Position numbers and translations under genes: made by a program. The notes beneath the pieces were generated by a model. The model did no database searches. It was not told where the DNA came from and saw nothing but the letters and a program-made list of their open reading frames with translations. 64,000 bases of DNA from Agelaius tricolor. Lineage: Eukaryota; Chordata; Aves; Passeriformes; Icteridae. The number at the start of each line of letters is the position of its first letter. Positions within the stretch are counted from its first letter, which is position 1. The stretch spans positions 8,509,501 through 8,573,500 of the forward strand of contig JALJCS010000024.1 of NCBI GenBank assembly GCA_023055355.1, read 5' to 3'. This document shows, in pieces, positions 52,401 to 60,910 of the stretch.

Positions 52401-55400
52401 TACATGCTGGCTTGTAATAGCTTGTTGTTATCACAGTAGGTGACAGAAGGCAGAAAAAAAAAATAGCTTCACAATATATTCCCATATATAAACATATATA
52501 CTGTTGAAAAAAGTTGGAAAATCCCCCCAGTATTTGTAGAAGGGAGTTTAACTTTGCACAGGATTTCTGCAGACTGCTCCCATTAGTATCTCTGAGAAGC
52601 CCCTGGGCACTGGTACATGGCAGAGCATCAGGAATGGAGCCCCTGGACCTCCAGGCAGTGCACACCCCATTTAATCCACTGTGTGTAGAAATTGCAATTT
52701 GGCATGGTGCTTTTCAACCCAATGCAAGACTTCAACAAGGACAAAAGCATTTTAAATTCTGTTAACTTTTCAATTATCACTCAGTAACCCTGGCCACCTC
52801 ATTCCTTCCTTCCTTCATCCTTTACTACCCAGGTTTCATGCATCCCTATTCACCAGACTGCTGTCACCAGGAAATCACAGCTGTTTCTCAGCCTGTCTGG
52901 GTTTATCACAGCCAGAATCCAACTCAGCATCAACACAAGCAACTCAAAAAGGAGAGGAACAGACATTTCAGGAGCCACTCTGGGCCTGTGCATGTTTTAA
53001 ATAGGGCCTTAGTCATACTATGTGAAACTTCTGTTATCTGAGATTGTTTTAATATATGGATGGTTAAGTAAAACTGCATTTACTTCATAACTAGCTTATC
53101 CCTTCAAGTTCTGAGTCATCTGAGGCCAGGCAAGAACAGGAGAAAAAGAAATTTGACAGCAATTTTAAACTGTCAACTTTCTTCCAAGCCTCTCATTACA
53201 GCCATTGCAAGTTATTGTTAAAAAAAAAAAACAAACCAAAACAAACAAAAAAACCCATAATTGAGTTCTATTCCTGGCTCAACCACCAACTCAGCCTGAC
53301 CTTGGGCAAGACACTCAGTTTCTTTGAGCTTCAGTTTGTGCAGCTGTAGAACTGAACAAAAAAAAAAAAAATTAAATCTCAACTGAAAACCAGATGCTTC
53401 ATCTAAGCTGATGTTTTCTGAGACAAAAAAAATAAAGCCAAATTAAAGTAAACACTAAAATAGTTGCTTGGAAAAAAAAAAATCTTTTCTGCCTCACAGC
53501 CCTAAATTCCTAAGCCTATTAGCATTAGATTCAGGAGGATTCCTTAAAGAAAATGTCACATATACCCAATGCCAAGCACACAGCAAGCTCACAGATGCAG
53601 GCTAGTTCACTCATTTTGGTTAAACATTTTGATTATTTCACGTGGATCAGTTTCAACCAAGTTTTAGGAGTACTAAAGTTAACATTTGCTGATGTGAAAA
53701 GGTACAGGCAAAGAACAATTTATAACTACAAAACACTGGAGAGATGGAACACTGCAGCTTCAGGCTGGCATCTGAAACAATTCTTGGCTCTGACAAGATT
53801 CTCTGAAAGGAACTCCAGGAACATCATTTGAATATCCTCCCACTCTGAACTGGCTTAGCCTTTCCAAAGATCAAAATATATATGAAAGGCCCCCTATTCA
53901 CAGAAAGGCTACAACACTACCCCTATTCCTTCTGAACCCTGCCAATCATTTTGGCCAGTTTGCTATGAATAAACAGGATGCTTAGTGATTTACCTGACAT
54001 AATGGAAACATTAATGCATGTTTTAAAACACCATTAAGCATAGCACTTTTCTCTTTTCAGGAACTCTATGGGAAATGTAGCAGAAGCAAAGCCTTAAAAT
54101 AATATACCAGTAAGTATGTGGAAAGATATTGCCAGCATTAACACTTCCATGAAGAGACACATTTTAATATTAAAAGGAAATTACTAGCTTAAGAGATTAC
54201 TAAACTTTCCAAAGTTAAATCACCAAGCCTGAAGTTGTGTGTCATAGCATATCACAGGCTCTGAGCAGAGGCCTCAACACTTTACTGCAACCACAAGATC
54301 ATTTGATTGCCTGAGTATCAATATTTTACACTATAAAGGAACTTCTCGGGCTTTTTTTTCCTTACAAGACTATTTTTCTTTACAAGGGCTCTACAAGACT
54401 ACAAAACCCTTTGGTGAAGAAAACAAACCAGACAAAAGACCACGTTTTAGGTGGTTGATCAATACTCAGCGCCTTTTCTGCCCTGATGGGCTTTTAGAGG
54501 CATTTTCTGATTCGCCTGTTAGGTCAATCTGACTAACACCCCAAAATCCCCCAGGGACGGTCCCGGAGCTCAGGTGTTCCCGGGTCCTGCTCTGTTTGTG
54601 CGGGCTGTGCCCTGCAGAGGGGATGCCACCAACACCAACACGGCCACCAAACAGCGCGGCCGGCACCGCAGCCAGCGCAGGTGGCACCGGCCGGACGGGA
54701 GCAGGCTGGTACCGCTGCCCCTGCCTCCAGAAAAGCTGCTGCCGCTGCCCCTGCCTCCAGAAAAGCTGCTGCCGCTGCCCTGGCCCTGGCCTGGCAGCCG
54801 AGCCACCTCCACCCACCTCGCTCCCATCAGGCAAGCGCGCCCGCCTCCTGTCCGGGAGCACTGCGAGGCATCATCCACAGCCGTGCTGCTGGTTTGGGGG
54901 AGCCCTGCCCAAACCCACACTGAGCATCCAGCAGTTCTGCTGGTCAGAGAGCACCTGAGCATCCATTCCACATACCACAGGTGTCATTAGTTTCCACATC
55001 CTTGGAGGTTTTTAGAGTACCTAGATCCACCCAGTCTTCCCAAGCCACGGAAAATCGCGACTTTCTTTACCCAGGTGTCCCACCTCCCACCCCGCGGCAG
55101 GTCCCACCATGCTCCTACCCGATTCACAGGCTCCCTTCTGGACCTGGGCGATGCCGGGCAGCCCGTGCTGCAGCGCCTTGCGGCTCACCGCCTTCAGCTG
55201 GCAGATGTTGTCGTACGTCCGGCCGTCGCTGCCGCACACCTGGGCGCTGAGCTTGCACTGGCAGACGCCCTTGGCGAAGCGCTTGCCCATGGGGTAGCGG
55301 CAATCGAGGCTGTCCCCGCAGGGCGGGTCCTCCTTGCGGCCGCACGAGTCCCCCTCGCCCGCGGCGCAGATGAGGCAGCAGCCGCAGCGGTCGGGGACGT

Positions 55401-55542
55401 ACCCACTGGGGCAGCTGGGGCTGGGGCATGTGGAGACATCGCAGCGGGCCGGGCACTTGGCGCGGCCGAGCTGGAGCTCCGCGGCGTGCGGGCCGGCGCT
55501 GAGGGACAGCAGGAGCAGCGGGCTCAGCAGCGACACCCGCAT
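31296..55542 (-). CDS. HTRA3: HTRA3 serine protease, complete coding region in nine exons
   Basis: The joined exons encode 466 residues. The order is a signal peptide (about 1-21), an IGFBP-like module (Cys30 to Cys94, twelve cysteines, with the RCGCC motif at 52-56), a Kazal-like module (about 96-139), a trypsin-fold protease and a PDZ domain (about 369-460). The catalytic triad is His204 in TNAHVV, Asp240 in KKSDIA and Ser318 in GNSGG. The segment [16 protein letters not shown] and the C-terminus EPEVVM match HTRA3 rather than HTRA1 or HTRA4, as I remember those proteins. Known HTRA3 is a secreted trimeric protease that cleaves matrix proteins and dampens TGF-beta family signalling. Human HTRA3 is 453 residues. 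The 13 extra residues here lie before the protease domain and shift the triad by exactly 13. No frameshift or internal stop was seen. The gene is almost certainly functional. Confidence 0.97.
31462..32702 (-). other. HTRA3: HTRA3 intron 8 (1.2 kb, phase 2)
   Basis: The donor is GTAGGT, followed directly by a second GTAG. The acceptor is TTTGCAG. About a quarter of the intron is a CR1 fragment in antisense orientation to the gene. Confidence 0.9.
32203..32505 (+). mobile_element. CR1 LINE 3' fragment (intron 8)
   Basis: This fragment shows the CR1 3' end in order: GGTAGGTGGCAGTCTCTTT, AAGTAACAGGACAAG, TTCCTTCACAGAAAGGGTTT, TCACCATCCCTGGAGG, TTGACTTGATGATCTTAAGG and TTTCCAACCTAAACAATTCC. It is 5'-truncated and has no coding capacity. 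It lies about 200 bp from exon 8. Confidence 0.9.
32703..32798 (-). CDS. HTRA3: HTRA3 exon 8: PDZ domain
   Basis: This 96-nt exon encodes residues 380-412: [19 protein letters not shown] then [14 protein letters not shown]. The acceptor is CTTCTTTCAG|C. The donor is ATAG|GTAGGTAG, a tandem arrangement in which a second GT lies four bases further on. The first donor fits the consensus better and keeps the frame, phase 2. Confidence 0.96.
32799..34466 (-). other. HTRA3: HTRA3 intron 7 (1.7 kb, phase 2)
   Basis: The donor is GTAAGT and the acceptor is CTTCTTTCAG. No recognisable repeat or exon is present apart from short homopolymer runs. Confidence 0.9.
34467..34515 (-). CDS. HTRA3: HTRA3 exon 7: start of PDZ domain
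   Basis: This 49-nt exon encodes [17 protein letters not shown], residues 364-380. It includes the FIGI carboxylate-binding loop that opens the HtrA PDZ domain. The acceptor is TTCCTTTCAG and the donor is CTGC|GTAAGT, phase 2. In mammals an alternative terminal exon at this point gives a PDZ-less short isoform; I saw no convincing counterpart here. Confidence 0.96.
35062..35442 (+). mobile_element. CR1 LINE 3' fragment (intron 6)
   Basis: CR1 landmarks are present: ATCCTAGAGAAGAGAAGGTT, GGACAAAAGGTAATGGCTTC, CAGAGAAGTGGTAGATGCC, GGTTGGACTAGATGAACTTT and AAGGTCCCTTCTGATAGAAA, with a terminal ATTCTGTAATTTTATGAT. It is 5'-truncated and moderately diverged. Confidence 0.9.
40818..40887. repeat. 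Local AT-rich repeat beside the exon 6 donor
   Basis: An 18-bp word, ATAATAACTGAAAGATTA, occurs exactly at 40818-40835 and 40870-40887. A partial copy lies between them at 40841. The block is 24 bases inside intron 6 from the splice donor. Confidence 0.85.
40911..41025 (-). CDS. HTRA3: HTRA3 exon 6: end of protease domain
   Basis: This 115-nt exon encodes residues 326-363 plus one base: [20 protein letters not shown], then [18 protein letters not shown]. It completes the second beta-barrel and the linker to the PDZ domain. The linker ([12 protein letters not shown]) is the part most diverged from the human protein as I remember it. The acceptor is CTCTCAACAG and the donor is AAAG|GTAAGG, phase 1. 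Confidence 0.97.
41026..41693 (-). other. HTRA3: HTRA3 intron 5 (668 bp, phase 0)
   Basis: The donor is GTAAGT and the acceptor is CTCTCAACAG. A 106-codon plus-strand frame (41205-41525) looks like chance. Nothing else was seen. Confidence 0.9.
41694..41726 (-). CDS. HTRA3: HTRA3 exon 5: 33-nt microexon with the catalytic Ser
   Basis: This exon is only 33 nt and encodes [11 protein letters not shown], residues 315-325. It contains catalytic Ser318 and the oxyanion-hole glycines. The acceptor is ATTTTTACAG and the donor is CTG|GTAAGT, phase 0 on both sides. Skipping it would keep the frame but remove the nucleophile. Confidence 0.98.
41727..44255 (-). other. HTRA3: HTRA3 intron 4 (2.5 kb, phase 0)
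   Basis: The donor is GTAAGC and the acceptor is ATTTTTACAG. A possible degraded MIR-like SINE lies at about 43200-43300. Several short open frames here match no family I know. Confidence 0.9.
43200..43305 (+). mobile_element. Possible degraded MIR-like SINE (intron 4)
   Basis: The order of short matches resembles a MIR core: CCAATTCTGTCTCCCCCACC, CAGTGTGTGCTCCCAAGTAA and TTGCCTAAGTTTCCAATTAA. It is much more diverged than the intron 1 copy, so the call is tentative. Confidence 0.4.
44256..44450 (-). CDS. HTRA3: HTRA3 exon 4: protease core
   Basis: This 195-nt exon encodes residues 250-314, [19 protein letters not shown] through [14 protein letters not shown]. It includes the [17 protein letters not shown] strand region that is nearly invariant in animal HtrA proteases. 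The acceptor is TTGATTAAG|AAAAAA behind a long CT-rich tract. The donor is AAT|GTAAGC, phase 0 at both ends. Confidence 0.98.
44451..45067 (-). other. HTRA3: HTRA3 intron 3 (617 bp, phase 0)
   Basis: The donor is GTGAGT. The acceptor AAG follows a CT-rich tract near 44460-44475. No repeat or other feature was recognised. Confidence 0.9.
45068..45290 (-). CDS. HTRA3: HTRA3 exon 3: catalytic His and Asp
   Basis: This 223-nt exon encodes residues 175-249, starting [10 protein letters not shown]. It carries catalytic His204 in TNAHVV and Asp240 in [10 protein letters not shown]. The stretch [20 protein letters not shown] is characteristic of HTRA3. The acceptor is TTTTTGTGCAG|G and the donor is CCTAAG|GTGAGT, phase 0. 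Confidence 0.98.
45291..46985 (-). other. HTRA3: HTRA3 intron 2 (1.7 kb, phase 2)
   Basis: The donor is GTAAAC and the acceptor is TTTTTGTGCAG. It holds a short CA/TA-rich microsatellite tract at 46640-46685. Nothing else was recognised. Confidence 0.9.
46640..46685. repeat. CA/TA compound microsatellite
   Basis: Alternating GCGCACACACACACA passes into TATAAATATACATA and a TA run. It lies in HTRA3 intron 2. The alternating purine-pyrimidine character could favour Z-DNA or cruciform structure. Confidence 0.85.
46986..47085 (-). CDS. HTRA3: HTRA3 exon 2
   Basis: This 100-nt exon encodes [14 protein letters not shown] followed by [20 protein letters not shown], up to residue 175. It is the conserved start of the HtrA protease domain. 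The acceptor is TATAG|GTCAC after a pyrimidine-rich tract, and a second AG lies five bases upstream. The donor is CTCAG|GTAAA, phase 2. Confidence 0.96.
47390..47865 (-). mobile_element. CR1 LINE fragment, reverse orientation (intron 1)
   Basis: Read on the plus strand it shows the reverse-complement CR1 landmarks: AGGAGGTCATTAGTTCTACC, CCTGGGAAACTTGTCCCACT, GCCCCTTGTTTCTCATC, CTCAGTTTCTCCTCCCAGGA and CTGGATGCAGTATTCCAGAT. It therefore lies in the sense orientation of HTRA3. No intact reverse transcriptase frame was found. Confidence 0.88.
53262..53357 (+). mobile_element. MIR-like SINE remnant (intron 1)
   Basis: The sequence TTCCTGGCTCAACCACCAAC, then TGACCTTGGGCAAGACACTC and TTGAGCTTCAGTTTGTGCAG follows the conserved MIR core and its order. 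It is flanked by A-rich tracts. MIR copies are old and rare in birds. Confidence 0.75.
54560..54870. other. Secondary GC/CpG-rich patch in intron 1
   Basis: About 300 bp of GC-rich, CpG-containing sequence is separated from the main island by a less GC-rich stretch (about 54.9-55.08 kb). It holds the 30-bp minisatellite. Open frames of 80-138 codons here, on both strands, reflect base composition rather than coding. Confidence 0.6.
54712..54780. repeat. 30-bp minisatellite, about 2.3 copies
   Basis: Two exact 30-bp copies (54712-54741 and 54742-54771) are followed by nine bases of a third. The unit contains CTGCCTCCAGAAAAGCTG. The repeat lies in the GC-rich patch at the promoter end of HTRA3 intron 1 and creates repetitive open frames on both strands that are not genes. 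Confidence 0.9.
55119..55542 (-). CDS. HTRA3: HTRA3 exon 1: signal peptide, IGFBP and Kazal modules
   Basis: This exon encodes residues 1-141 plus one base of codon 142. The ATG at 55542-55540 has A at -3 and is followed by a leucine-rich signal peptide ([13 protein letters not shown]). Upstream in-frame sequence stays open to 55656 but has no ATG, only GTG, so this start is preferred. Cysteines at 30, 34, 39, 44, 53, 55, 56, 59, 67, 75, 81 and 94 form the IGFBP-type set. [12 protein letters not shown] at 103-114 is the Kazal signature. The donor is GG|GTAGGAG, phase 1. The exon is very GC-rich and lies inside the CpG island. Confidence 0.96.
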
Positions 55543-55791
55543 CCTCGGCGGGGACAGCGGCGGCGGAGCGCGGGTTGCGAGCCCGGCCGGCCCCGGGGCA
55601 GGAGGCGGGAAGGTGCGATCGCGGCGAGGGAAGGGGAAGGCGGGCTTTATGCACACTCGGGCAGCACAGCGCCGTGTGCCCCAGGCAGCGCTTCTGCGGG
55701 CCGAGCGGGACGGCGGAGGGCAGCAGGCCAGAGACAGGGCCGCGGAGTCACGGCCGGCTCGGTCCCCGCAGGACGCGGTGGCTCCCAGGAC

Positions 55792-55821
55792 TCAGCTGGC
55801 CGGACTGAGGCGCTGAGCCAT
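55792..55821 (-). other. Possible upstream ORF in HTRA3 leader
   Basis: An ATG in the context GCCATGG opens a nine-codon frame (MAQRLSPAS) that ends in TGA. It lies 250 bases before the HTRA3 start codon. It matters only if the transcript starts upstream of 55821, for example from the TATA-like element at 55877. Confidence 0.35.
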
Positions 55822-55876
55822 GGCACGGAGCACCGAGAGCAGGCGGAGCGGGAGGCGCTAGGAAGGCGGCGGCAGG

Positions 55877-55884
55877 GTTATATG
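55877..55884 (-). promoter_or_regulatory. HTRA3: Weak TATA-like element
   Basis: The minus strand reads CATATAAC in an otherwise GC-rich region. If used, transcription would begin near 55850 and give a leader of about 305 nt. A second candidate, CATAAAG near 55646-55652, would give a leader of only about 75 nt. CpG-island promoters often lack TATA boxes, so neither is secure. Confidence 0.3.
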
Positions 55885-57994
55885 AGGGACGGGCCCGCCG
55901 CCTCCCGCAGCACCGGCAGCTCCCCAGGCTCCACCCCGGGCGGGACGGACGGAGCGGGGAGGGCCCGTTCCCCTCAGCTGGGCGCTGCGGGGCAGAGCCG
56001 CCCGCCTGCTGGCAAATCGCCGCCCCGAACGGGGAGAGCCCGGCGTGAGGACACCAGGGGCTGTGGGTGCCCGACGTGGCATAAACAAAGGCGAACCTGT
56101 TACATCTGAGCGGCTGTGATCTCTGTGAGTGCAGGGGCAGAAAGCCGGCAGCCGCTTTGCCTGCCCTCATGCTTGTCTGTAATGTCAGCAGTAATAGGGG
56201 CGTTTGTCGCCACTGCCACCGAAGAGTAATCAAGTTTGGTCTCGCTTAGTTTGGTCTCTGCTGTAATGTTAAACGTGGTCTCGGGCACAAATCCCTCTTT
56301 GCAGGTATCAGAGCAGAGACACAAGTAGCTGAACGCAGTCCTTGCAGCCACTTATTCTGCAAGGCATCATTGCACATTGTACGAGACACTTTCCAGCTGC
56401 CAAAGGGGATCTGCTGGGTTCCACACCGTCATTTGCTTCTACAGAAGATTTGGCAGCTTCTCTATAATAGTAGTTGGAAGTGTTGCCAAAGCCTTCGTAT
56501 TTGAGGTTTGAGGGTTTTAATCTACTATTAAACATATTCAGTAAGACTATCAGGTGGAAGAGTGCATGTGTTGAGCTCTCAACTAGTCACCTCCACAGTC
56601 TTTAGAACATGCAGAGTAAATCTTGCCCATGCATGCCATCTTTATCAAGAAAATACTCACTTTTGCTCTAAGGTAATCACAATTTTTACTAGACATAACT
56701 AATTAATCCAAGTATGGGTTGAGGGGTTGAGCTGGCTTTCAAAAGAGTTAAGCTGACTTCAGAAAAAGGACGTCTGACGTAGCTCACCCAGAACCTATAC
56801 CAAACATTGGAAGTCTTACTTGACACATCCAGCCTTGACTTTTGCCTGCAGTTCCCTTTTCCTTCTTACTCACACAGGGGACAAAACTCATGTAGTCCTG
56901 CAAGGTACTGCCTCAGGCCTTCTGATGGGATCCTGTGAGCTAGGTTTTAGTAGACACAATTCACTGAGCTGCATCAGGCTGTAGGATTGGAATAACCACA
57001 CTGTGTTCTAATTAAGGATCTCTTGAATGCAGTAGGCAGCAGCCAGAATCCCCCATGACAGTGACTTAGTGTTTTGTTGTTCCCTCTGTTATAGGGGCAG
57101 AGTTGGTCCAAGCCTGGATTTTCCAAGCAGCAGCAGTCTCACTTATGACCAAAAAAAAGGTATATATCATAGCTAAAGATGTGGCATGTCTTGTGATAAG
57201 AAAACTGTAAGATTTTGCTGTAGCATATATTTTTCCACATTTTGAAAAGGTAAGATTTACCTAAGTGACTTTATAGTGTAATATCTAAAATATGAAAAAT
57301 GTCAGTGTTTTGATAAACTTGCCCTTTAAGGAAACAGACTAATAAAAGTGAAAAGTGTTTGGCCTGAGACGTGGATCTGAAGGAAACAAGAGTATGGTGT
57401 GTATGTAAGGTGAATATATTTGTTATTTACAATGACAGTTACAAGGAAGAGGCTGAGAAAAATGTTTCAAATTACAAAGTGGTAAATACAAAATAGTCTG
57501 TGAGGTACTGTTGTTACTAGTGTTGGACTACAGACTATTTCATAGTTCTGTTGGATTCCTGCTGTTCTCTGTAGTCACACTTGGAGACTGCAAACACAAT
57601 ATAAGAAAAAAGGGTGAATATCAACAAGTAAATACAGCCACCTTAATTGGAGAGAGTTTGGCATATAAAATGAGTACACAGAATCTTTCATAATTAGCTC
57701 ATCAGTCTGCATCTCATTCATTTAGGATTAAAAAAAAATCTGAAAGGCATTTTCTGCTAACTGATATCTTGCAGCCAAAATATAACAGATGAAATCATTT
57801 GTCTCAGATAAACATAGGTATAGTATGGGATACTTTCCCCCCCAAAACTCATTATTCCAAAAAAACCAGAGTGATGTAGAGAATAAGGTTAGGAATAAAA
57901 ATGAAACTCACAAAAAGTATTGGGTGTGTTCCTTTTGGGAACAGTGAGTAAAGTTTCTTGGCTCAATGACACTTGTTGAACACCTTTCACTAGA

Positions 57995-58019
57995 ATTTGA
58001 ATTCATTCAGAATTCAAAT
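57995..58019. repeat. Perfect 10-bp inverted repeat, 5-nt loop
   Basis: ATTTGAATTC and GAATTCAAAT flank the loop ATTCA in the 5' flank of HTRA3. Confidence 0.9.
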
Positions 58020-60680
58020 GTGGCACTAAAAGCTGTTTAAATGATAATTCATTCAGTAACAGTTCTCCATGACTTGGAAAAATGAGCATTTCGTGGGTTC
58101 TGAATCACCTCTGTCTGGTGGAAATGATGCTTTACTGCAGAGCTGGAAGGGAAGGGAGGTGCCTCAAGGCAAATCCAAAGCAATGCAGCAAATGTTACTG
58201 GTGACTCAGTGGGTCTCTGTTTTCTCTCTTGAGGGCCAAATTGTGTTTTTGCAAGCCCAAAGGACAGCAGAGCATGCAGTCACCATGTCCTTAACTGAAT
58301 ATAAAGCCTTAGCTCCAAAACTCACCTACTGCATTCTGAACTCTCCCCTTTTCTTTCTTACAATAGGAAATAAAGTCTTGTTGCCCTTTTATGAAGTTAA
58401 TTGTCCTTTTGTGCTTGCTTGTTTCCATCTCCTGGCATACGTACAGGGCAGGTCCCTGGCTGCTCCTACGTGTGCCTGGCAGCATATGTGTCATCAGAGC
58501 CATGGATGCTGGGCTCTCCTGTGCTGTGCAGGTCACATAGCCATGACAGAGAAGCAGGGTGGCACATGACATTACACAGAATTAAAAGTTAAACGATGCT
58601 CTAGTGCTGTTCTGGAGATCTAGATGCTGCTGATAATGGAAGTGCCATTTGAATGATATCTAAATCTAAATTTATGAGCCCATAACCATTAAAATGCATA
58701 CTTAACTGCTTAAGTAGAAGAATATTTTCCACTCTATCTTGTCCCAGTCCATACTGGGTAATTATGTGCCATCTCTTTAAATCTCTATGTGTCTCTTAGT
58801 TATAAAAGTCACAATGCAATCCAATTTATACACAGTCCTAAATCCTATTATTCTAATTCATCATGGTGTATTCATAAGTCTTATAAGTTTCTTTGGAGTG
58901 AATTTCTATGTAATTCAAATTTCTTGTTGTTTCTTTAGTATGGTTAAAGATCAGAAACACTCACTGCTGTTATAACCTAACTATACAAATTGTGTAAGTT
59001 AAAGACCCTCTGACCTTGCCATTGAGGTCTCTAAATTAGGAGCACATGTTTAATATTCATCCTCACTTCCTCGTAGGAGTATTTTGAAAAGAAATCCAAA
59101 GCACACTTTAAACTGGAGTAATAAACACTGTTTATTTATCAGATTGTCTGCATCTCATTTCCTGGACTAAACAGCAAAAGTCTGTTTGCACTCCTGACAT
59201 TGCAAGTCTCACAAGCTGATCCAAGAGAACATCTGTCAGTTTGTTTTCAAGACTGGACGCTGCAGAAGAAAAGAAGAGGTGGGAGGAGAAATAAGACTTT
59301 CACAAACACATCAGTTCAAACAAAGTGATAACTTTCTCAGCTGTCTTCCAGGCAAGCAGGCAAGCTGTGCCCTAGAAATATACTTTTAAGGAAAATTTCT
59401 TTCTCTTTCCTCCATCCCCTAATAGTAATTGAAAAGCAGAGGTAATTTTTTTCTTTTTCGTGTTCTGCCTGAAACTGATGCCAATAAATAATCTTTGGAA
59501 ATGTTAATGAATCCAAAAATCTATTCAAGAAATGCTCTGAAAGTGAACTGAAAGCAAAGTAAAAAATCCAAAGCTTTTTCTCCTCTTACATGTATTCAGC
59601 TGTTCTGAACTCATTGCTTTTGGTGCAGGAGAAAAAAGGTAGGTTTTTGGCACAGAGACAGGATGATCTGAAGGAAATGCCACAGCCTGCTCTCTTCTTC
59701 ACTCCCAGCCAAAAGAACAGTTTGTGTTAGTATGTTTAAGGAGAGGAAATTGAAACTGTTAATAACAGAACTGGCCTAGAAATCATAAGCTATAAATTTT
59801 GCCACAGTCTTAACAGGATTTTTTGTAGTTGTGGAAGGGGGAATCATGTCTCAGACTTTATTGTTAAGTTATTCTGCAGTCAAAAGATGAGTGTATTTTT
59901 AAGCATGTGTTTAGGAACAAAATAAGAATGTTTTTTATTGGAAAATACTGATTCGTAAAAATGAAAGGTGTCCAGAGGAAGAAAGCAATAGGATTTGTGT
60001 TTTGAAGAGCTGTTTGATGTGTGAGGGTGTTTATAAAGAGACAAGGTAGGTCAAAATATGTGTTTGAACAGGGAAGAGTGGAGAAGGAAAGAAGGAAAGA
60101 AAAGACCCCTTTGTTTTTTCCCTCCGTGAAATCCAAGTAGCAAAATTTCAGGCTTTTTTCCTGAGCTGTAGGAGAGAATTTCAATTCTCTGATCTTTCTG
60201 GTCAAGAACAGGGACTTGGCTTTGGTGTTTTGGTGTTGCAGGTAAATATTCTATTTACACTGGAAAATCCAGTTTCTTATATAGTTTTAGAAACTTCTGT
60301 TTTTTTGCAGAAGCAAAAAGACAGGAAAGATCAAAGCCACATAGGAGGGCAGGTTTCCTGCTTTGCAGCCCCCTCTCTTTGCTGCACTGTGCAAGCTCAG
60401 GTGGCTGCTGCGCGGGCTTGAGGGGTCTCAGCAGACCTAAGGCAGAGTCGCTGCTCGGCAGAATACCAAAGTTTGTAGTGCTTTAAAAATACTGATCTAT
60501 TGATCCTTACCTCCTGCTGGCCTCCAAAGGGAGAATGGTGACACCAGCTACTATCAGTTTAGTATGGGAAGGGCTATCTGAAAGTGAGAAAGTCAAGTCA
60601 AGTTCAAGTCAAACTTTTGTGGGTTCCTCAGACTAGACATGTTGCCAGGCCCATGCTGCATCTGCTCTAGCTCATTGATT

Positions 60681-60698
60681 TGTGTGTGTGTGTGTGAG
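60681..60698. repeat. (TG)n microsatellite
   Basis: About eight TG units lie in the 5' flank of HTRA3. Confidence 0.9.
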
Positions 60699-60910
60699 AT
60701 TCGAATTTGTGGAACCAGCAGCCACATGGAAATGGCTGTGACTCATAGAAACTCCTTATTCTTGTCATAATTGGTTACTGTGAATTGAAGGAAAACACAA
60801 ACGTAAATGGGATTTTGCTTCTTTCTGCTCTGTGCGCTGCTTTGCTGTTGAACAACTGCCTAGAACTTCAAATAACCTAATCCCAGCTGATGTATCCCTG
60901 TGAATATACA

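Larger units (their letters stand above)
47086..55118 (-). other. HTRA3: HTRA3 intron 1 (8.0 kb, phase 1)
   Basis: The largest intron runs from GTAGGAG to TATAG. It contains a minus-oriented CR1 at its 3' end, a MIR-like SINE, several A-tracts at 53.2-53.5 kb, and the GC-rich minisatellite patch near exon 1. No further coding exon was recognised on either strand. Confidence 0.9.
55090..56080. promoter_or_regulatory. HTRA3: CpG island over HTRA3 exon 1 and promoter
   Basis: This is the only long stretch dense in CG dinucleotides and GC boxes (for example GGGCGG near 55935). It lies in otherwise AT-rich DNA. It covers the start codon, the presumed 5' leader and about 0.5 kb upstream. This is the usual architecture of a vertebrate CpG-island promoter. 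Confidence 0.85.

Noticed and set aside
54466..54990. Repetitive frames of 80-138 codons on both strands
   Set aside because: They are produced by the 30-bp minisatellite, whose length is divisible by three, in GC-rich intronic DNA. There is no homology or splice support.
55543..55656. Possible 38-residue N-terminal extension of HTRA3
   Set aside because: The frame is open, but the upstream 'start' is GTG, not ATG, and an extension would bury the signal peptide.
55075..56109. 344-codon plus-strand open frame antisense to HTRA3 exon 1
   Set aside because: It lies in the CpG island, overlaps a certain coding exon on the other strand and is low-complexity (Arg/Ala/Gly/Pro). Long antisense frames are expected from this base composition.
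55748..56233. 161-codon minus-strand frame upstream of HTRA3
   Set aside because: It overlaps the presumed promoter and leader, has GC-driven composition and no recognisable domain or signal.
58069..58569. 166-codon plus-strand frame in the 5' flank
   Set aside because: No domain, no signal peptide and no splice continuation was recognised. It is most likely chance.
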